Notes: generated from the sequence alone by a model not told the origin. A stretch of 64,000 nt of DNA from Anaerolineales bacterium (GCA_015075405.1 JABTUK010000001.1:1116001-1180000), one strand, 5' to 3'. Positions 53,921-63,314 are shown, counted from the first letter of the stretch. Numbers and translations: made by a program.

Positions 53921-54973
53921 ATGAGTGTGGAATTTGTCTTCCGCCTGGTTGGTATGGTAGTTTTTGCCATCATCGGGGTCCAATCCATCAAATATTTTCA
54001 GCCGGATAATGCTGAGGAGTCAACCCGCCTGATTATTGCCCTAACCTTAGCCGGAGCGGCGATAGGGCTGTTGGTGGCCCCTTATCTGACCATCCGTCCT
54101 TTTAACGCGATGCGGGCCCAGTTAAAGCAGATGCCGGCCTCGCACTTGCTATTTGGGGTGCTGGGGCTGGCGGTGGGCCTGGGGGTAGCGGCCTTGCTGT
54201 ATCCGCCGCTGTCGGGCTTGCCGGAGCCTTATGGGAGCATTTTGCCGGTCGCCGTGAGCCTGCTGTTTGGTTATATTGGCTTGTCGGTGTCAATTATGCG
54301 CCAGCGCGATATTCTCAACACCGTTGGGCCGCGCTTGACCTTTGGGAGCTCATCGCTGGATTTTGGTCATAAATCTACAGAAGATGCCGTGCTGCTGGAT
54401 ACCAGCGTTATTATTGATGGCCGGATTGCCGATATCAGCAAAACCGGTTTTATTCGCAGCCCGATGCTAGTGCCCCATTTTGTGCTGAACGAACTCCAGT
54501 ATATTGCCGACTCGTCGGACCCGATTCGCCGTAATCGGGGGCGGCGCGGGCTGGATTTGCTGCGCCGGTTGCAGGAAGAGTCGCTGGCCCCGGTTAAAAT
54601 TACCGATATTGATGTGGAAGGGGTCAAGGGGGCTGATGATAAGCTGGTCATGCTGGCCAAACAGCTCAATTGTCCGATCATCACCAATGATTTTAACCTC
54701 AACAGCGTGGCTAAACTGCAAGGGGTGGTTGTCCTGAACATTAACGAGTTGGCCAATGCGGTTAAAACCGTTATTTTGCCGCACGAAACCATCAACGTTA
54801 AAATTATTCAAGAAGGCAAAGAACGCGATCAGGGGGTGGCCTACCTGAGCGACGGCACGATGATTGTGGTGGAAAACGGCAAACATTTTATAGATCAAAC
54901 TGCCGATGTGACCGTGACCAAAGTGCTGCAAACCAGCGCCGGACGCATGATTTTTGCCAAAATGGAACGATAA
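53921..54973 (+). CDS. PIN/TRAM-domain membrane protein (YacL-like)
   Basis: ATG 53921 (MSVEFVFRLVG) is chosen because the membrane region begins there; AGGAG lies about 12 nt upstream. Four hydrophobic helices (to about residue 120) are followed by a PIN nuclease domain (DAVLLDTSVIIDGRIADI, ADDKLVMLAKQL, ITNDFNLN) and a C-terminal TRAM RNA-binding domain. The order membrane-PIN-TRAM is that of YacL-type proteins next to cysS in many Gram-positives. The exact role is unknown; probably RNA processing at the membrane. Confidence 0.88.
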   Translation: MSVEFVFRLVGMVVFAIIGVQSIKYFQPDNAEESTRLIIALTLAGAAIGLLVAPYLTIRPFNAMRAQLKQMPASHLLFGVLGLAVGLGVAALLYPPLSGLPEPYGSILPVAVSLLFGYIGLSVSIMRQRDILNTVGPRLTFGSSSLDFGHKSTEDAVLLDTSVIIDGRIADISKTGFIRSPMLVPHFVLNELQYIADSSDPIRRNRGRRGLDLLRRLQEESLAPVKITDIDVEGVKGADDKLVMLAKQLNCPIITNDFNLNSVAKLQGVVVLNINELANAVKTVILPHETINVKIIQEGKERDQGVAYLSDGTMIVVENGKHFIDQTADVTVTKVLQTSAGRMIFAKMER

Positions 54974-54976
54974 GCT

Positions 54977-56473
54977 ATGAGTCTACGAGTTTACAATTAC
55001 CTCAGTCGCCAGGAAGAAGAATTTACCCCGCTCCATCCGGGTTTTGTGGGCATGTATGTCTGCGGGCCGACGGTCTATGGCGACGCGCACATTGGGCATG
55101 CCAAGGTTTACATCACCTTCGATGTCGTCCACCGCTACCTGGAGTACCTGGGGTACAAGGTCCGTTATGTCCAAAATATTACCGATGTGGGCCATTTGGT
55201 CGGCGACGGCGATGTGGGCGAGGACAAAATCGGCAAACAGGCCCGCCTGGAGCGGGTTGAGCCGATGGAAGTGGTCGAAAGTTATACCCGCAACTACTTC
55301 CGCGATATGGATTTGCTCAACGTGATCCGGCCCGACATCTCCCCGCGCGCCAGCGGTCACGTACCGGAGCAAATCGAACTGGCCGAGATTCTGATCGAAA
55401 AGGGTCACGCTTACGAAGCCAACGGCAATGTCTATTTTTCGGTGCCAAGCTGGCCGGCTTACGGCAAGCTTTCGCGGCGCAAGGTGGATGAACTGGAAGA
55501 GGGAGCGCGGCTGGAAGTATCGGCGGAAAAGCGCGACCCGCGTGATTTTGCGGTCTGGCGGGCGGCCCAACCCGATCATCTGATGCAGTGGCGCAGTCCC
55601 TGGGGTCAAGGTTTCCCCGGCTGGCACGCCGAATGTACAGTGATGGCCCGCAAGTATTTGGGCCTGCCCTTTGACATTCACGGCGGCGGTTTGGAGAATA
55701 TCTTTCCGCACAACGAGAGCGAAGTGGCTCAAAGCGAGGCGGCCTACGATGGTGAATTTGCCCGGTACTGGCTGCTCAACAATATGGTCACTGTAGACGG
55801 GGTTAAGATGGGCAAAAGCCTGGGTAACGCGCTGACCATCCAAAATGTTGTCCGGGGCGACCATCCCCGGCTGTCGCAAGGCTATTCGCCACTGGCCCTG
55901 CGTTTCTTCATTCTTAACAGTCACTACCGCCAGAACAGCGATTTTACCGACGAAGGTTTGAAAAGCGCCGCCAGAGGCCATGAGCGCCTGTTGGGGACGG
56001 TGAGCCTGGTGCGGCAAAAGTTATTAAAGGCTGAGGCTGAGTCTAAGGCTGAGGTTGATATCGAGTTTGAGAAGGTTATTGAGCAGCACAAGACGCGCTT
56101 TTTTGAGGCGATGGATAATGATTTCAACACGCCCCAGGCGTTGGCGGCGCTGTTTGATTTTAACCGGGCCGTCAATACGCTGATTAATGGCGACCAGCCG
56201 GTGTCGGCGGGCACGCTCAAAGCTATTGATGAGACCTATCGGACGTTGGGCGGCGATATTTTGGGCCTTATTCCGACTGATCTTTCCGGTGGCGAGGGGC
56301 TTTCAACGCCGGGGCTGGAAGAGGATTTGATCCGCATTTTGGTAGACCTGCGGACAGCGGCTCGCAAGAACAAAGATTTTGCGACGAGTGACGCGATTCG
56401 GAATCAATTGGCTCAGATTGGGGTGATCTTGGAGGATCGACCCGATGGGACGGCGTGGAAGGTGAGCCGGTAG
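54977..56473 (+). CDS. cysS: Cysteinyl-tRNA synthetase
   Basis: The 498-residue class Ia synthetase has Cys29 zinc ligand, HIGH at 38-41, the zinc region GWHAECTVMARKYLG with HNESE, and KMGKS (variant of KMSKS) near 278. It starts 3 bp after the PIN/TRAM stop. Confidence 0.96.
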   Translation: MSLRVYNYLSRQEEEFTPLHPGFVGMYVCGPTVYGDAHIGHAKVYITFDVVHRYLEYLGYKVRYVQNITDVGHLVGDGDVGEDKIGKQARLERVEPMEVVESYTRNYFRDMDLLNVIRPDISPRASGHVPEQIELAEILIEKGHAYEANGNVYFSVPSWPAYGKLSRRKVDELEEGARLEVSAEKRDPRDFAVWRAAQPDHLMQWRSPWGQGFPGWHAECTVMARKYLGLPFDIHGGGLENIFPHNESEVAQSEAAYDGEFARYWLLNNMVTVDGVKMGKSLGNALTIQNVVRGDHPRLSQGYSPLALRFFILNSHYRQNSDFTDEGLKSAARGHERLLGTVSLVRQKLLKAEAESKAEVDIEFEKVIEQHKTRFFEAMDNDFNTPQALAALFDFNRAVNTLINGDQPVSAGTLKAIDETYRTLGGDILGLIPTDLSGGEGLSTPGLEEDLIRILVDLRTAARKNKDFATSDAIRNQLAQIGVILEDRPDGTAWKVSR

Positions 56474-56505
56474 ATACCCTTATTGCTTTTAATGTTGACT
56501 GATTT

Positions 56506-57579
56506 ATGAAGATAAATGGTGAAACTCCCTATTTCTCAACAAATCTCGGCAACGCCTATTTAGGCGACTCGCTTGAGCTTCTACCAAAGATTCCCGGTAA
56601 ATCAATTGACCTCATTTGTACGTCGCCGCCCTTCGCGTTAATTCGCCAAAAGGCGTATGGGAATGTTCATGCTGATGAGTACGTTGAATGGTTCATGCAA
56701 TTTGCTCGTGAATTTGCCCGTGTGCTCAAACCTCAAGGTTCACTGATAATAGATATCGGGGGAACTTGGATTAAGGGATTTCCGACCCGTAGTTTGTATC
56801 ACTATGAGCTTGTGCTCAAACTTTGTAAGCCAATCACAGAGGGCGGTGGTGGCTTTTATCTGGCACAAGAGCTTTATTGGTACAACCCGGCGAAACTACC
56901 GACACCGGCAGAATGGGTTACAGTTCGCCGTGAAAGAGTCAAAGATGCGGTAAATACAGTTTGGTGGTTGAGTTTGAACCCGCATCCAAAGGCCAACAAT
57001 CGTGGTGTGCTCAAGCCCTATAGTGAGTCGCAAATAAAATTGATGGAGGAGGGTTATAAACCCAAAAAGCGCCCCTCGGAACACGATATTAGTGATAAAT
57101 TTGGCCGGGATAACAATGGAGCTATACCGCCAAACATAATTGCCGATCAGTCGGATTATGAGGGGGTTATAGGTGAATCTATTCGGCTTCCTGTCAATGT
57201 AATTGCCGCTTCCAATACTTCTAGTAATGACCAGTATCTACGTTTATGTCGAGAAAATAAGGTTCAGCCCCATCCTGCCAGATTTCCTCGAGCTTTGCCC
57301 GAATTTGCAATTGGACTTTGCACCGAAGTTGGCGATGTTGTCCTTGATCCGTTTGCCGGAAGCAATATGACCGGCTTTGTGGCAGAAGCAATGGGCCGAA
57401 AATGGATCGCTTTGGATCAGAATGAAGAGTATCTACATGGCTCAACCTTCCGTTTCATAAATGATGGCAATGAAGATGCCCAAAATGCCTCGGTAGTACA
57501 ACAACCATTATTCGATTTGCCCCCCATTGAGAGACGAGCGCGTCTTAAAGAAGAACTTACTGATTACCAGACCGAGTAA
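56506..57579 (+). CDS. DNA methyltransferase, N4-cytosine type
   Basis: The 357-residue product has catalytic TSPPF (39-43) near the N-terminus and the SAM motif DPFAGSNMTG near the C-terminus, the beta-class order; SPPF favours N4-cytosine methylation. With the next gene it forms a type II restriction-modification pair. Its lower G+C and different codon use against the flanking cysS and rlmB suggest acquisition. Confidence 0.87.
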   Translation: MKINGETPYFSTNLGNAYLGDSLELLPKIPGKSIDLICTSPPFALIRQKAYGNVHADEYVEWFMQFAREFARVLKPQGSLIIDIGGTWIKGFPTRSLYHYELVLKLCKPITEGGGGFYLAQELYWYNPAKLPTPAEWVTVRRERVKDAVNTVWWLSLNPHPKANNRGVLKPYSESQIKLMEEGYKPKKRPSEHDISDKFGRDNNGAIPPNIIADQSDYEGVIGESIRLPVNVIAASNTSSNDQYLRLCRENKVQPHPARFPRALPEFAIGLCTEVGDVVLDPFAGSNMTGFVAEAMGRKWIALDQNEEYLHGSTFRFINDGNEDAQNASVVQQPLFDLPPIERRARLKEELTDYQTE

Positions 57580-57596
57580 CAGGAATCCAGTTAGGG

Positions 57597-59090
57597 ATGA
57601 CCAAATCATCAGTGCGTCGTTTTACGTATGGCGACCAATTTGACCCCAAGAAGTTTTCCCTCATAGACATACTTGAATTGTGTGTAACTAACAGCCCAGA
57701 TCGGTACAAACTTCAAGGCGAGATAAGGTCTCGTTATTTTGAGGGGCATGGGCAAAACCCAAGCCAACGAGATGAAAACTCGACCAAGATGGCGATGAAT
57801 TGTGTTTTGTCCTTGAACGCCTATGAGTTGATTCAATTTGCAGATAATGGCAAGAGTTACATCATTACAGAATTGGCTCAAAATTTACTTGCCCTGAAAC
57901 CCGATAGTTTGGCTATTCAGCGGCAATTTGCTACTCACATTTTGACGAAGCTTGAAGGTTTATTGTTAGCGCGTATGATTGAGAACATTCGCGCCAGAGG
58001 TGAGCAAGTTACGCTTGAATATCTTGGCGAAGAGTTTAATGATCTCGGCATAAAGATTCCTCCCAACTCTACCTATATTAGCACAATGCGAGAATGGTTA
58101 GCGTTAGTCGGTGTATTTCGCGCCACTGGCTACGAGGTTAATTGGGATGTTATTTACGATCTGTTAAAGGTTGATGCCGATGTTGTTGATGAGTTATACA
58201 CACTCTCACCGGAGCAAAAACACTTTCTGCTATCTTTGGTAAGCCTTGATGTTCAAGACTTTACACCATCGAACAAGATTGCTAAACATACTCGTAGCGT
58301 CTACAAGATTCGCTTAACAACCAAAAACCTTGTAAAAGATATCCTTGAACCATTAGAACAGTTGGGGTTAATTGAAACACAAAAGACCACAATTGGCCGA
58401 GGAGCAAAGCCACATCTTGTAAAACTAACCGAAAAAGCTTGCAATGAAATTCTCCAGCCCCTCATTCAAAATCTGGCAAGCGTTACCGAACTTACCTCAG
58501 CAGACCTGAACCGTTCATTTGAAAGCGTTGTGTCAGACCTGAACAGCACAGACAAGCATATCCGAGGAATAGCCCTTGAGCTATTGGCTGTTTGGATTAT
58601 TAGACTTCTCGGTTTGAGATTCTCGCGCTGGCGTTTGCGCCATTGGCAAGCCACAGGAGGTGGCGAAGTGGATGTATTAGCCGCATCCGACAAAATCATT
58701 TACAATCGCTGGCAAATTCAATGCAAGAATCAACAAAGTCGCGTCGGTGTAGATGTAATCGCCAAAGAAGTAGGTTTGACTTTTCTCACAAAGGCCGATG
58801 TGGTAATGGTCGTCACAACTAGCAAATTTGCAAGTGACGCTGTAAATTATGCTAATCAGGTAAACGATGTAAGTCGCTACTATGTAATTTTGTTGGAGGG
58901 TGACGATATCCAACGAATTGTGCAAGATAAAACGCGAGTCGTTGACATCTTGAATCTTAAGGCCCGTCGAACTTTTGCCAAGCGAGAGTTAGGCAGGACT
59001 GACTTGGGTGATGAATTTATTCAAGAAGACGAGCAGCCCGAAACTATTGAAGAGTTAGAAGAAGCTTTTCGCAAAGCCACAATTGATTAA
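57597..59090 (+). CDS. Restriction endonuclease, Mrr-like PD-(D/E)XK C-terminus
   Basis: The 497-residue product has N-terminal winged-helix-like and helical regions (LTTKNLVKDILEPLEQLGLIE) and a C-terminal nuclease core GGGEVDVLAAS...WQIQCKN (Asp359, Gln375, Lys377), the D...QXK form of Mrr-like enzymes. It starts 17 bp after the methylase and is the likely cognate nuclease. The recognition site is unknown. Confidence 0.8.
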   Translation: MTKSSVRRFTYGDQFDPKKFSLIDILELCVTNSPDRYKLQGEIRSRYFEGHGQNPSQRDENSTKMAMNCVLSLNAYELIQFADNGKSYIITELAQNLLALKPDSLAIQRQFATHILTKLEGLLLARMIENIRARGEQVTLEYLGEEFNDLGIKIPPNSTYISTMREWLALVGVFRATGYEVNWDVIYDLLKVDADVVDELYTLSPEQKHFLLSLVSLDVQDFTPSNKIAKHTRSVYKIRLTTKNLVKDILEPLEQLGLIETQKTTIGRGAKPHLVKLTEKACNEILQPLIQNLASVTELTSADLNRSFESVVSDLNSTDKHIRGIALELLAVWIIRLLGLRFSRWRLRHWQATGGGEVDVLAASDKIIYNRWQIQCKNQQSRVGVDVIAKEVGLTFLTKADVVMVVTTSKFASDAVNYANQVNDVSRYYVILLEGDDIQRIVQDKTRVVDILNLKARRTFAKRELGRTDLGDEFIQEDEQPETIEELEEAFRKATID

Positions 59091-59092
59091 GC

Positions 59093-59836
59093 ATGCGCGA
59101 AATCCTCTACGGCCGTAACGCCAGCCGCGAGTGTCTTCGGGCGCGGCGGCGTCATGTTCACAAAGTGTTGCTGGCTGATACAGTCGAGCCGGCGGGGATT
59201 ATTGACGAAATTGTAAATCTGGCCGGCCAATTAAAAATTCCGGTGCAGAAAATCCCGCGTAAAACATTGGATAATCTGGCTAAAGGCCATCAGGGGGTGG
59301 CGCTGGAAACCGGGCGCTATCCCATGGTCGCGGTCGAAGATATTTTGGGCCGGGCCAAAAAATTGGCTGAGCCGCCTTTTATCGTTGCTTTGGATCACCT
59401 GGAAGACCCGCACAATGTCGGCGCTATTTTGCGGACGGCGGAGAGTGTGGGCGTTCACGGCGTCATCATTCCCAGGCAACGCTCGGCCAGCGTAACTCCG
59501 GCAGTGGTCAATGCCTCGGCGGGAGCGGCGGAGCATATCTGGGTGGCCGAGGTGAGCAACCTGGTTCAAACTCTGGAAAAGCTGAAGCAGGCCAATGTTT
59601 GGCTGGCGGGGGTTGAAGATACTCCGGCGGCTTCGCTTTACAGCCAGGCCGATTTGACCGGAGCGATTGCCCTGGTCGTCGGCAGTGAGGGCAAGGGGAT
59701 GAGTCGCTTGGTTAAAGAAACGTGTGACTTTTTGATTAAATTGCCCATGCGCGGGCAAATCGAGTCGCTCAATGCATCGGTGGCGGCCGGGTTGGTTTTG
59801 TATGAGGTCTGGCGCGCTCGCGGCTTTGAAAAATGA
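59093..59836 (+). CDS. rlmB: 23S rRNA 2'-O-methyltransferase RlmB (SPOUT/TrmH family)
   Basis: The 247-residue product has an N-terminal substrate-binding domain (ILYGRNASRECLRA) and a SPOUT domain with ALDHLEDPHNVGAILRTAE, VVGSEGKGMSRLV and LPMRGQIESLNASVA. It methylates G2251 of 23S rRNA in E. coli. It begins 2 bp after the nuclease; cysS-rlmB is a common order, so the restriction pair looks inserted between them. Confidence 0.92.
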   Translation: MREILYGRNASRECLRARRRHVHKVLLADTVEPAGIIDEIVNLAGQLKIPVQKIPRKTLDNLAKGHQGVALETGRYPMVAVEDILGRAKKLAEPPFIVALDHLEDPHNVGAILRTAESVGVHGVIIPRQRSASVTPAVVNASAGAAEHIWVAEVSNLVQTLEKLKQANVWLAGVEDTPAASLYSQADLTGAIALVVGSEGKGMSRLVKETCDFLIKLPMRGQIESLNASVAAGLVLYEVWRARGFEK

Positions 59837-59926
59837 CCGCCGAAGAAGGTCTTACCGTTATCCTCTATGTCTTTCCAAATAATAAAGCGGCGGTCTGTGG
59901 TCAGCGGTCGTTTTTGCGCTATCAAT

Positions 59927-59954
59927 TTGACTCTTAACCATTAATCAGTATACT
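59927..59954 (+). promoter_or_regulatory. Promoter of tRNA-Tyr
   Basis: TTGACT (59927-59932) and TATACT (59949-59954), 16-bp spacer, 50 bp before the tRNA. It probably also feeds the tuf region. Confidence 0.75.
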
Positions 59955-60004
59955 TGACTGTTGCGCGGCGAAATCGCCGTGTTTTTAAATTAAAGTGAAT
60001 AAAT

Positions 60005-60089
60005 GGAGAGGTGCCCGAGTGGCTAAAGGGGGCTGACTGTAAATCAGCTGGCTACGCCTACGGTGGTTCGAATCCGCCCCTCTCCACCA
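60005..60089 (+). tRNA. tRNA-Tyr (anticodon GTA)
   Basis: The acceptor stem GGAGAGG pairs with CCTCTCC, followed by A and an encoded CCA (60086-60089). The anticodon stem GCTGA/TCAGC encloses CTGTAAA with GTA at 60039-60041. A long variable arm marks it as class II, and GGTTCGAATCC forms the T arm. Confidence 0.96.
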
Positions 60090-60094
60090 ATTAT

Positions 60095-60124
60095 AACAGA
60101 CAGTGAGTCTCCTCACTGTCTGTT
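60095..60124 (+). terminator. Terminator/attenuator between tRNA-Tyr and tuf
   Basis: AACAGACAGTGAG (60095-60107) pairs perfectly with CTCACTGTCTGTT (60112-60124) around TCTC, then TTCC. Downstream ACAGTGAGGAG (about 60149-60159) repeats the left arm and could form an alternative pairing that also involves the tuf ribosome binding site. Confidence 0.75.
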
Positions 60125-60169
60125 TTCCGAATACCATTTTTATTATAACAGTGAGGAGACTGCATCTAT

Positions 60170-61359
60170 ATGGCGAAAGCAGCATTTGTGAGGGATAAAC
60201 CGCATATCAACGTGGGGACAATTGGACACGTAGATCACGGCAAAACGACCTTGACGGCAGCGATAACCAAAACGCTGAGTTTGAAGGGTTGGGCCAACTT
60301 TCGGGCCTTTGACAGCATAGACAACGCGCCGGAAGAAAAAGCGCGGGGCATCACCATTGCCATTGCCCACGTGGAGTATCAGACCGAGAAACGGCACTAC
60401 GCGCACGTAGACTGCCCTGGGCACGCCGACTACATCAAGAATATGATCACCGGGGCGGCGCAGATGGATGGAGCGATCTTGGTGGTGAGCGCCCCGGATG
60501 GGCCGATGCCACAGACGCGAACACATTTTGTTAGCCCGGCAGGTAGAAGTGCCGGCGATGGTGGTGTTTCTGAACAAAGTGGATATGATGGATGATGAGG
60601 AGTTGTTGGAGTTGGTGGAGTTGGAGTTGCGGGAGCTATTGAGCAGCTACGAATTTCCGGGGATGACATACCGGTTATTCGGGGAGTGCGCTGCAAGCGT
60701 TGGAGAGCACGAGCAGTGATCCGAATGATCCGGCCTATGCCGCAATCTGGCAGTTGATGGATGCAGTGGACAGCTACATTCCGACGCCGGAACGCAGGTA
60801 GACAAACCGTTCCTGATGCCGGTAGAAGATGTGTTCAGCATCAAAGGACGGGGACAGTAGCGACAGGTCGGGTGGAACAGGTAAGATCAAGGTTGGCGAG
60901 ACGGTCGAGATTGTGGGGTTGAAAGAGACGCGGAGTGTGGTTTGCACCGGGTGGAGATGTTCCGCAAGTTGTTGGACGAAGGATCGCGGGGACAACATTG
61001 GGGTGTTGCTGCGGGGAGTGGAACGGGATGACATCGAGCGGGGACAGGTATTGGCCAAGCCCAAGAGCATCACCCCGCACACAGAGTTTGAAGCGGCGAT
61101 CTACATTTTGAAGAAAGAAGAAGGGGGTCGGCACACGCCGTTTTTCAACGGGTACAGGCCGCAGTTTTACATTCGGACGATGGATGTGACGGGGTCGGTG
61201 GAGTTGCCGGAAGGGGTAGAGATGGTGATGCCTGGGGACAACATCACTTTAAAGGTGAAGTTGATCGTGCCGGTGGCGTTGGAAGATGGGTCGAAGTTCG
61301 CCATCCGTGAAGGTGGGCGGACGGTTGGCGCTGGCGTCATCACCAAGATTATTGCCTAA
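60170..61359 (+). pseudogene. tuf: Elongation factor Tu gene with eight G-run contractions
   Basis: The three reading frames together spell a complete ~399-residue EF-Tu: [21 protein letters not shown], and a full domain 2-3 ending [11 protein letters not shown]. The frame breaks at eight places, near 60519, 60661, 60683, 60794, 60852, 60881, 60951 and 60990. Each is explained by loss of one or two G from a G run (10 G in total). The first 115 and last 120 codons are intact. Sequence or assembly error is the first suspect; a decaying duplicate with another tuf elsewhere is the alternative. The position before rpmG-secE-nusG is the usual one. Confidence 0.88.
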
Positions 61360-61470
61360 TCCTTTTTCGAGCGGTTTGAAGTAACACGACTCGTAATTGA
61401 CTGGCTTTTGTAGAAAGGAGTCAGAGGGTCGAGAGACGAGCAACACCTCTCAGCCCTCTTTTTGTGAATT

Positions 61471-61635
61471 ATGGCTAAAAAAGCGGTACGTATGGTAATG
61501 ACTCTGGCTTGTACGGAATGTGGTGAGCGTAACTATACTTCTGAAAAAAATCGCCGCAACGACCCGAACCGGCTTGAGTTTAAGAAATATTGCCCGCGCT
61601 GCCGGTGTCACCGGCAGCATCGCGAAACCAAGTAG
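61471..61635 (+). CDS. rpmG: 50S ribosomal protein L33
   Basis: The 54-residue product ([20 protein letters not shown]) has four zinc-type Cys in CTEC and CPRC, matching the zinc-binding form of L33. It lies between tuf and secE as in many bacteria. Confidence 0.94.
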   Translation: MAKKAVRMVMTLACTECGERNYTSEKNRRNDPNRLEFKKYCPRCRCHRQHRETK

Positions 61636-61639
61636 TGCT

Positions 61640-61703
61640 GACCGCAGACCGCTGACGACCGACCGCCGTTTTAGCGGTGGTCAATCGTCTGGGGTCTGCG
61701 GTC
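61640..61703. repeat. Inverted repeat GACCGCAGACC between rpmG and secE
   Basis: GACCGCAGACC (61640-61650) pairs perfectly with GGTCTGCGGTC (61693-61703); an inner ACCGC/GCGGT stem is nested. Related GGCGGTCTGTGGTCAGCGGTC words lie upstream of tRNA-Tyr near 59889. It starts 5 bp after the rpmG stop. Confidence 0.8.
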
Positions 61704-61735
61704 GTTTCTAAAGATTGAGAGGAGCGCGCCCAAGT

Positions 61736-62044
61736 ATGGCAAAATCCAAATCCAGCGCAGCAGTAGTTACCCCCAAAGAGGATAACGCCGTTGTTAAATA
61801 TTTCAAGGAAACGCGCGCCGAATTACGTAAAGTTGTTTGGCCCACCCGCGACGAAACCAAGAATTTGACCATCATTGTGGTGAGCGTCACGGTGGCAATG
61901 GCCGTATTCTTGGGGTTGTTGGATTATATTTTTCAAAGGGTCACAGCCGGGGTTATTGCTGGCGAGTACTTGTGGATCGGACTGGCTGTGATTCTTTTGG
62001 CGGCTGGAGCAGCGGCATTTTATGTTAATAGCCAGCAAGAATAA
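61736..62044 (+). CDS. secE: Preprotein translocase subunit SecE
   Basis: ATG 61736 with GAGAGGAG upstream. The 102-residue product has the SecE signature YFKETRAELRKVVWPTRDE and a transmembrane helix (TIIVVSVTVAMAVFLGLLDYIF), plus a second hydrophobic helix at the C-terminus, more than the usual single one in short SecE. It is an essential part of SecYEG. Confidence 0.95.
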   Translation: MAKSKSSAAVVTPKEDNAVVKYFKETRAELRKVVWPTRDETKNLTIIVVSVTVAMAVFLGLLDYIFQRVTAGVIAGEYLWIGLAVILLAAGAAAFYVNSQQE

Positions 62045-62087
62045 AGCATTTTTACTGGCGGCGTATTAGGTTTAGAAGAGTAAGTTT

Positions 62088-62750
62088 ATGGCTAAGAAGA
62101 AAAAACCGACAGGTAATTTGCCACATACTGCTGAGATGGTAAAAGAAGAAGTTTCGACCGAAGCAGTGTCGGCTGAAGGATCAGATCTGCCGCCCGGTGA
62201 AGGCGTCGAAGAAAAACCCAGACCTGAAGGGACGGAATGGTTTGTTATTCATAGTTACTCTGGGTATGAGAATAAAGTGCAGAAAAACCTCCTGCATCGG
62301 ATTGAGTCAATGGAGATGCAGGATAAGATTTTTCAGGTAGTCGTGCCCACTGAAGAAGAAGTAGAACTGAGGGATGGGCATCGCCGCACCATTGAGCGCC
62401 GGGTATTTCCAGGCTACATCCTGGTTGAGATGGTCATGGACGAAGACTCCTGGTACGTAGTTAGAAACACCCCAGGAGTGACCGGGTTTGTTGGTTTTGG
62501 CAATAAACCCACGCCGTTGCGCCCTGATGAAGTTGATAAAATTCTAAAACGGATGGATGCCGAAGCGCCCAAGATTAAAGTTAGCTTTAAGGTGGGCCAA
62601 AAAGTACGCATTGTCGAAGGCCCATTTGAAGATTTTATGGGTACGGTTGACGAAATTGATCTTGATCGGGCCAGGGTAAAAGTTCTGGTAAGTTTCTTTG
62701 GCCGTGAAACGCCGATCGAACTTGATTTTTTACAGGTAGAACGCGTTTAG
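62088..62750 (+). CDS. nusG: Transcription termination/antitermination protein NusG
   Basis: The 220-residue product has a charged ~45-residue N-terminal extension, the NGN domain ([37 protein letters not shown]) and a KOW domain ([18 protein letters not shown]). It binds RNA polymerase and ribosomal S10. Confidence 0.96.
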   Translation: MAKKKKPTGNLPHTAEMVKEEVSTEAVSAEGSDLPPGEGVEEKPRPEGTEWFVIHSYSGYENKVQKNLLHRIESMEMQDKIFQVVVPTEEEVELRDGHRRTIERRVFPGYILVEMVMDEDSWYVVRNTPGVTGFVGFGNKPTPLRPDEVDKILKRMDAEAPKIKVSFKVGQKVRIVEGPFEDFMGTVDEIDLDRARVKVLVSFFGRETPIELDFLQVERV

Positions 62751-62796
62751 CGTCAACCTTACAAAGTATGCCCTTGAGGTATTAAAAGGATTAAAC

Positions 62797-63222
62797 ATGG
62801 CGAAAAAAGTAAAAGCTGTGGTAAAACTGCAAATCCCGGCCGGTAAAGCTAATCCGGCCCCCCCGGTTGGTACGGCGTTAGGTCCGCATCAGATCAATAT
62901 TATGGCTTTCTGCAAGGAATACAATGCCCGCACCCAAAGTATGATGGGTTCGATTATTCCGGCTGAAATTACCATTTATACGGACCAGACTTTTTCATTT
63001 GTGACCAAAACTCCGCCGGTCAGCGACCTGTTGAAGAAAGCAGCCAGCGTGCCCAAAGGTTCTGGCGTTCCCAACCGGAATAAAGTTGGAAAACTCACCC
63101 GCGCCCAGGTTCGAGAAATTGCGGAAACAAAAATGCAAGACCTTAATGCGGTGGATATTGAAGGCGCCATCAAGCAAGTTGAAGGCTCGGCCCGCAGTAT
63201 GGGGATTGCGATTGAAAGTTAA
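62797..63222 (+). CDS. rplK: 50S ribosomal protein L11
   Basis: The 141-residue product is full length: [21 protein letters not shown], then [12 protein letters not shown] and the C-terminal RNA-binding domain ending GTARSMG-like [12 protein letters not shown]. It is in the GTPase-associated centre of the ribosome. Confidence 0.97.
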   Translation: MAKKVKAVVKLQIPAGKANPAPPVGTALGPHQINIMAFCKEYNARTQSMMGSIIPAEITIYTDQTFSFVTKTPPVSDLLKKAASVPKGSGVPNRNKVGKLTRAQVREIAETKMQDLNAVDIEGAIKQVEGSARSMGIAIES

Positions 63223-63265
63223 TTACCCCGGTTTGGCAGGCAAATAGCTTGCTTTACCAGTGGGA

Positions 63266-63295
63266 GGATTTGCTCCAATTGAGCGAATCCGTTTT
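63266..63295 (+). terminator. Hairpin with T run between rplK and rplA
   Basis: GGATTTGCTC (63266-63275) pairs with GAGCGAATCC (63281-63290), one G-T pair, then GTTTTT. It has the form of a Rho-independent terminator inside the L11-L1 operon and may act as an attenuator. Confidence 0.65.
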
Positions 63296-63314
63296 TACCA
63301 CTCAGGAGGAATGT

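Noticed and set aside
54983..56017. Long open frame antisense to cysS
   Set aside because: It is a shadow of the synthetase gene with no family features.
60170..61359. Programmed frameshifting in tuf
   Set aside because: Eight shifts, all explained by lost G bases and without slippery-site or stimulator pattern, cannot be programmed recoding.
61636..61735. tRNA-Trp between rpmG and secE
   Set aside because: That position often holds tRNA-Trp, but here only a GACCGCAGACC hairpin is found and no cloverleaf.
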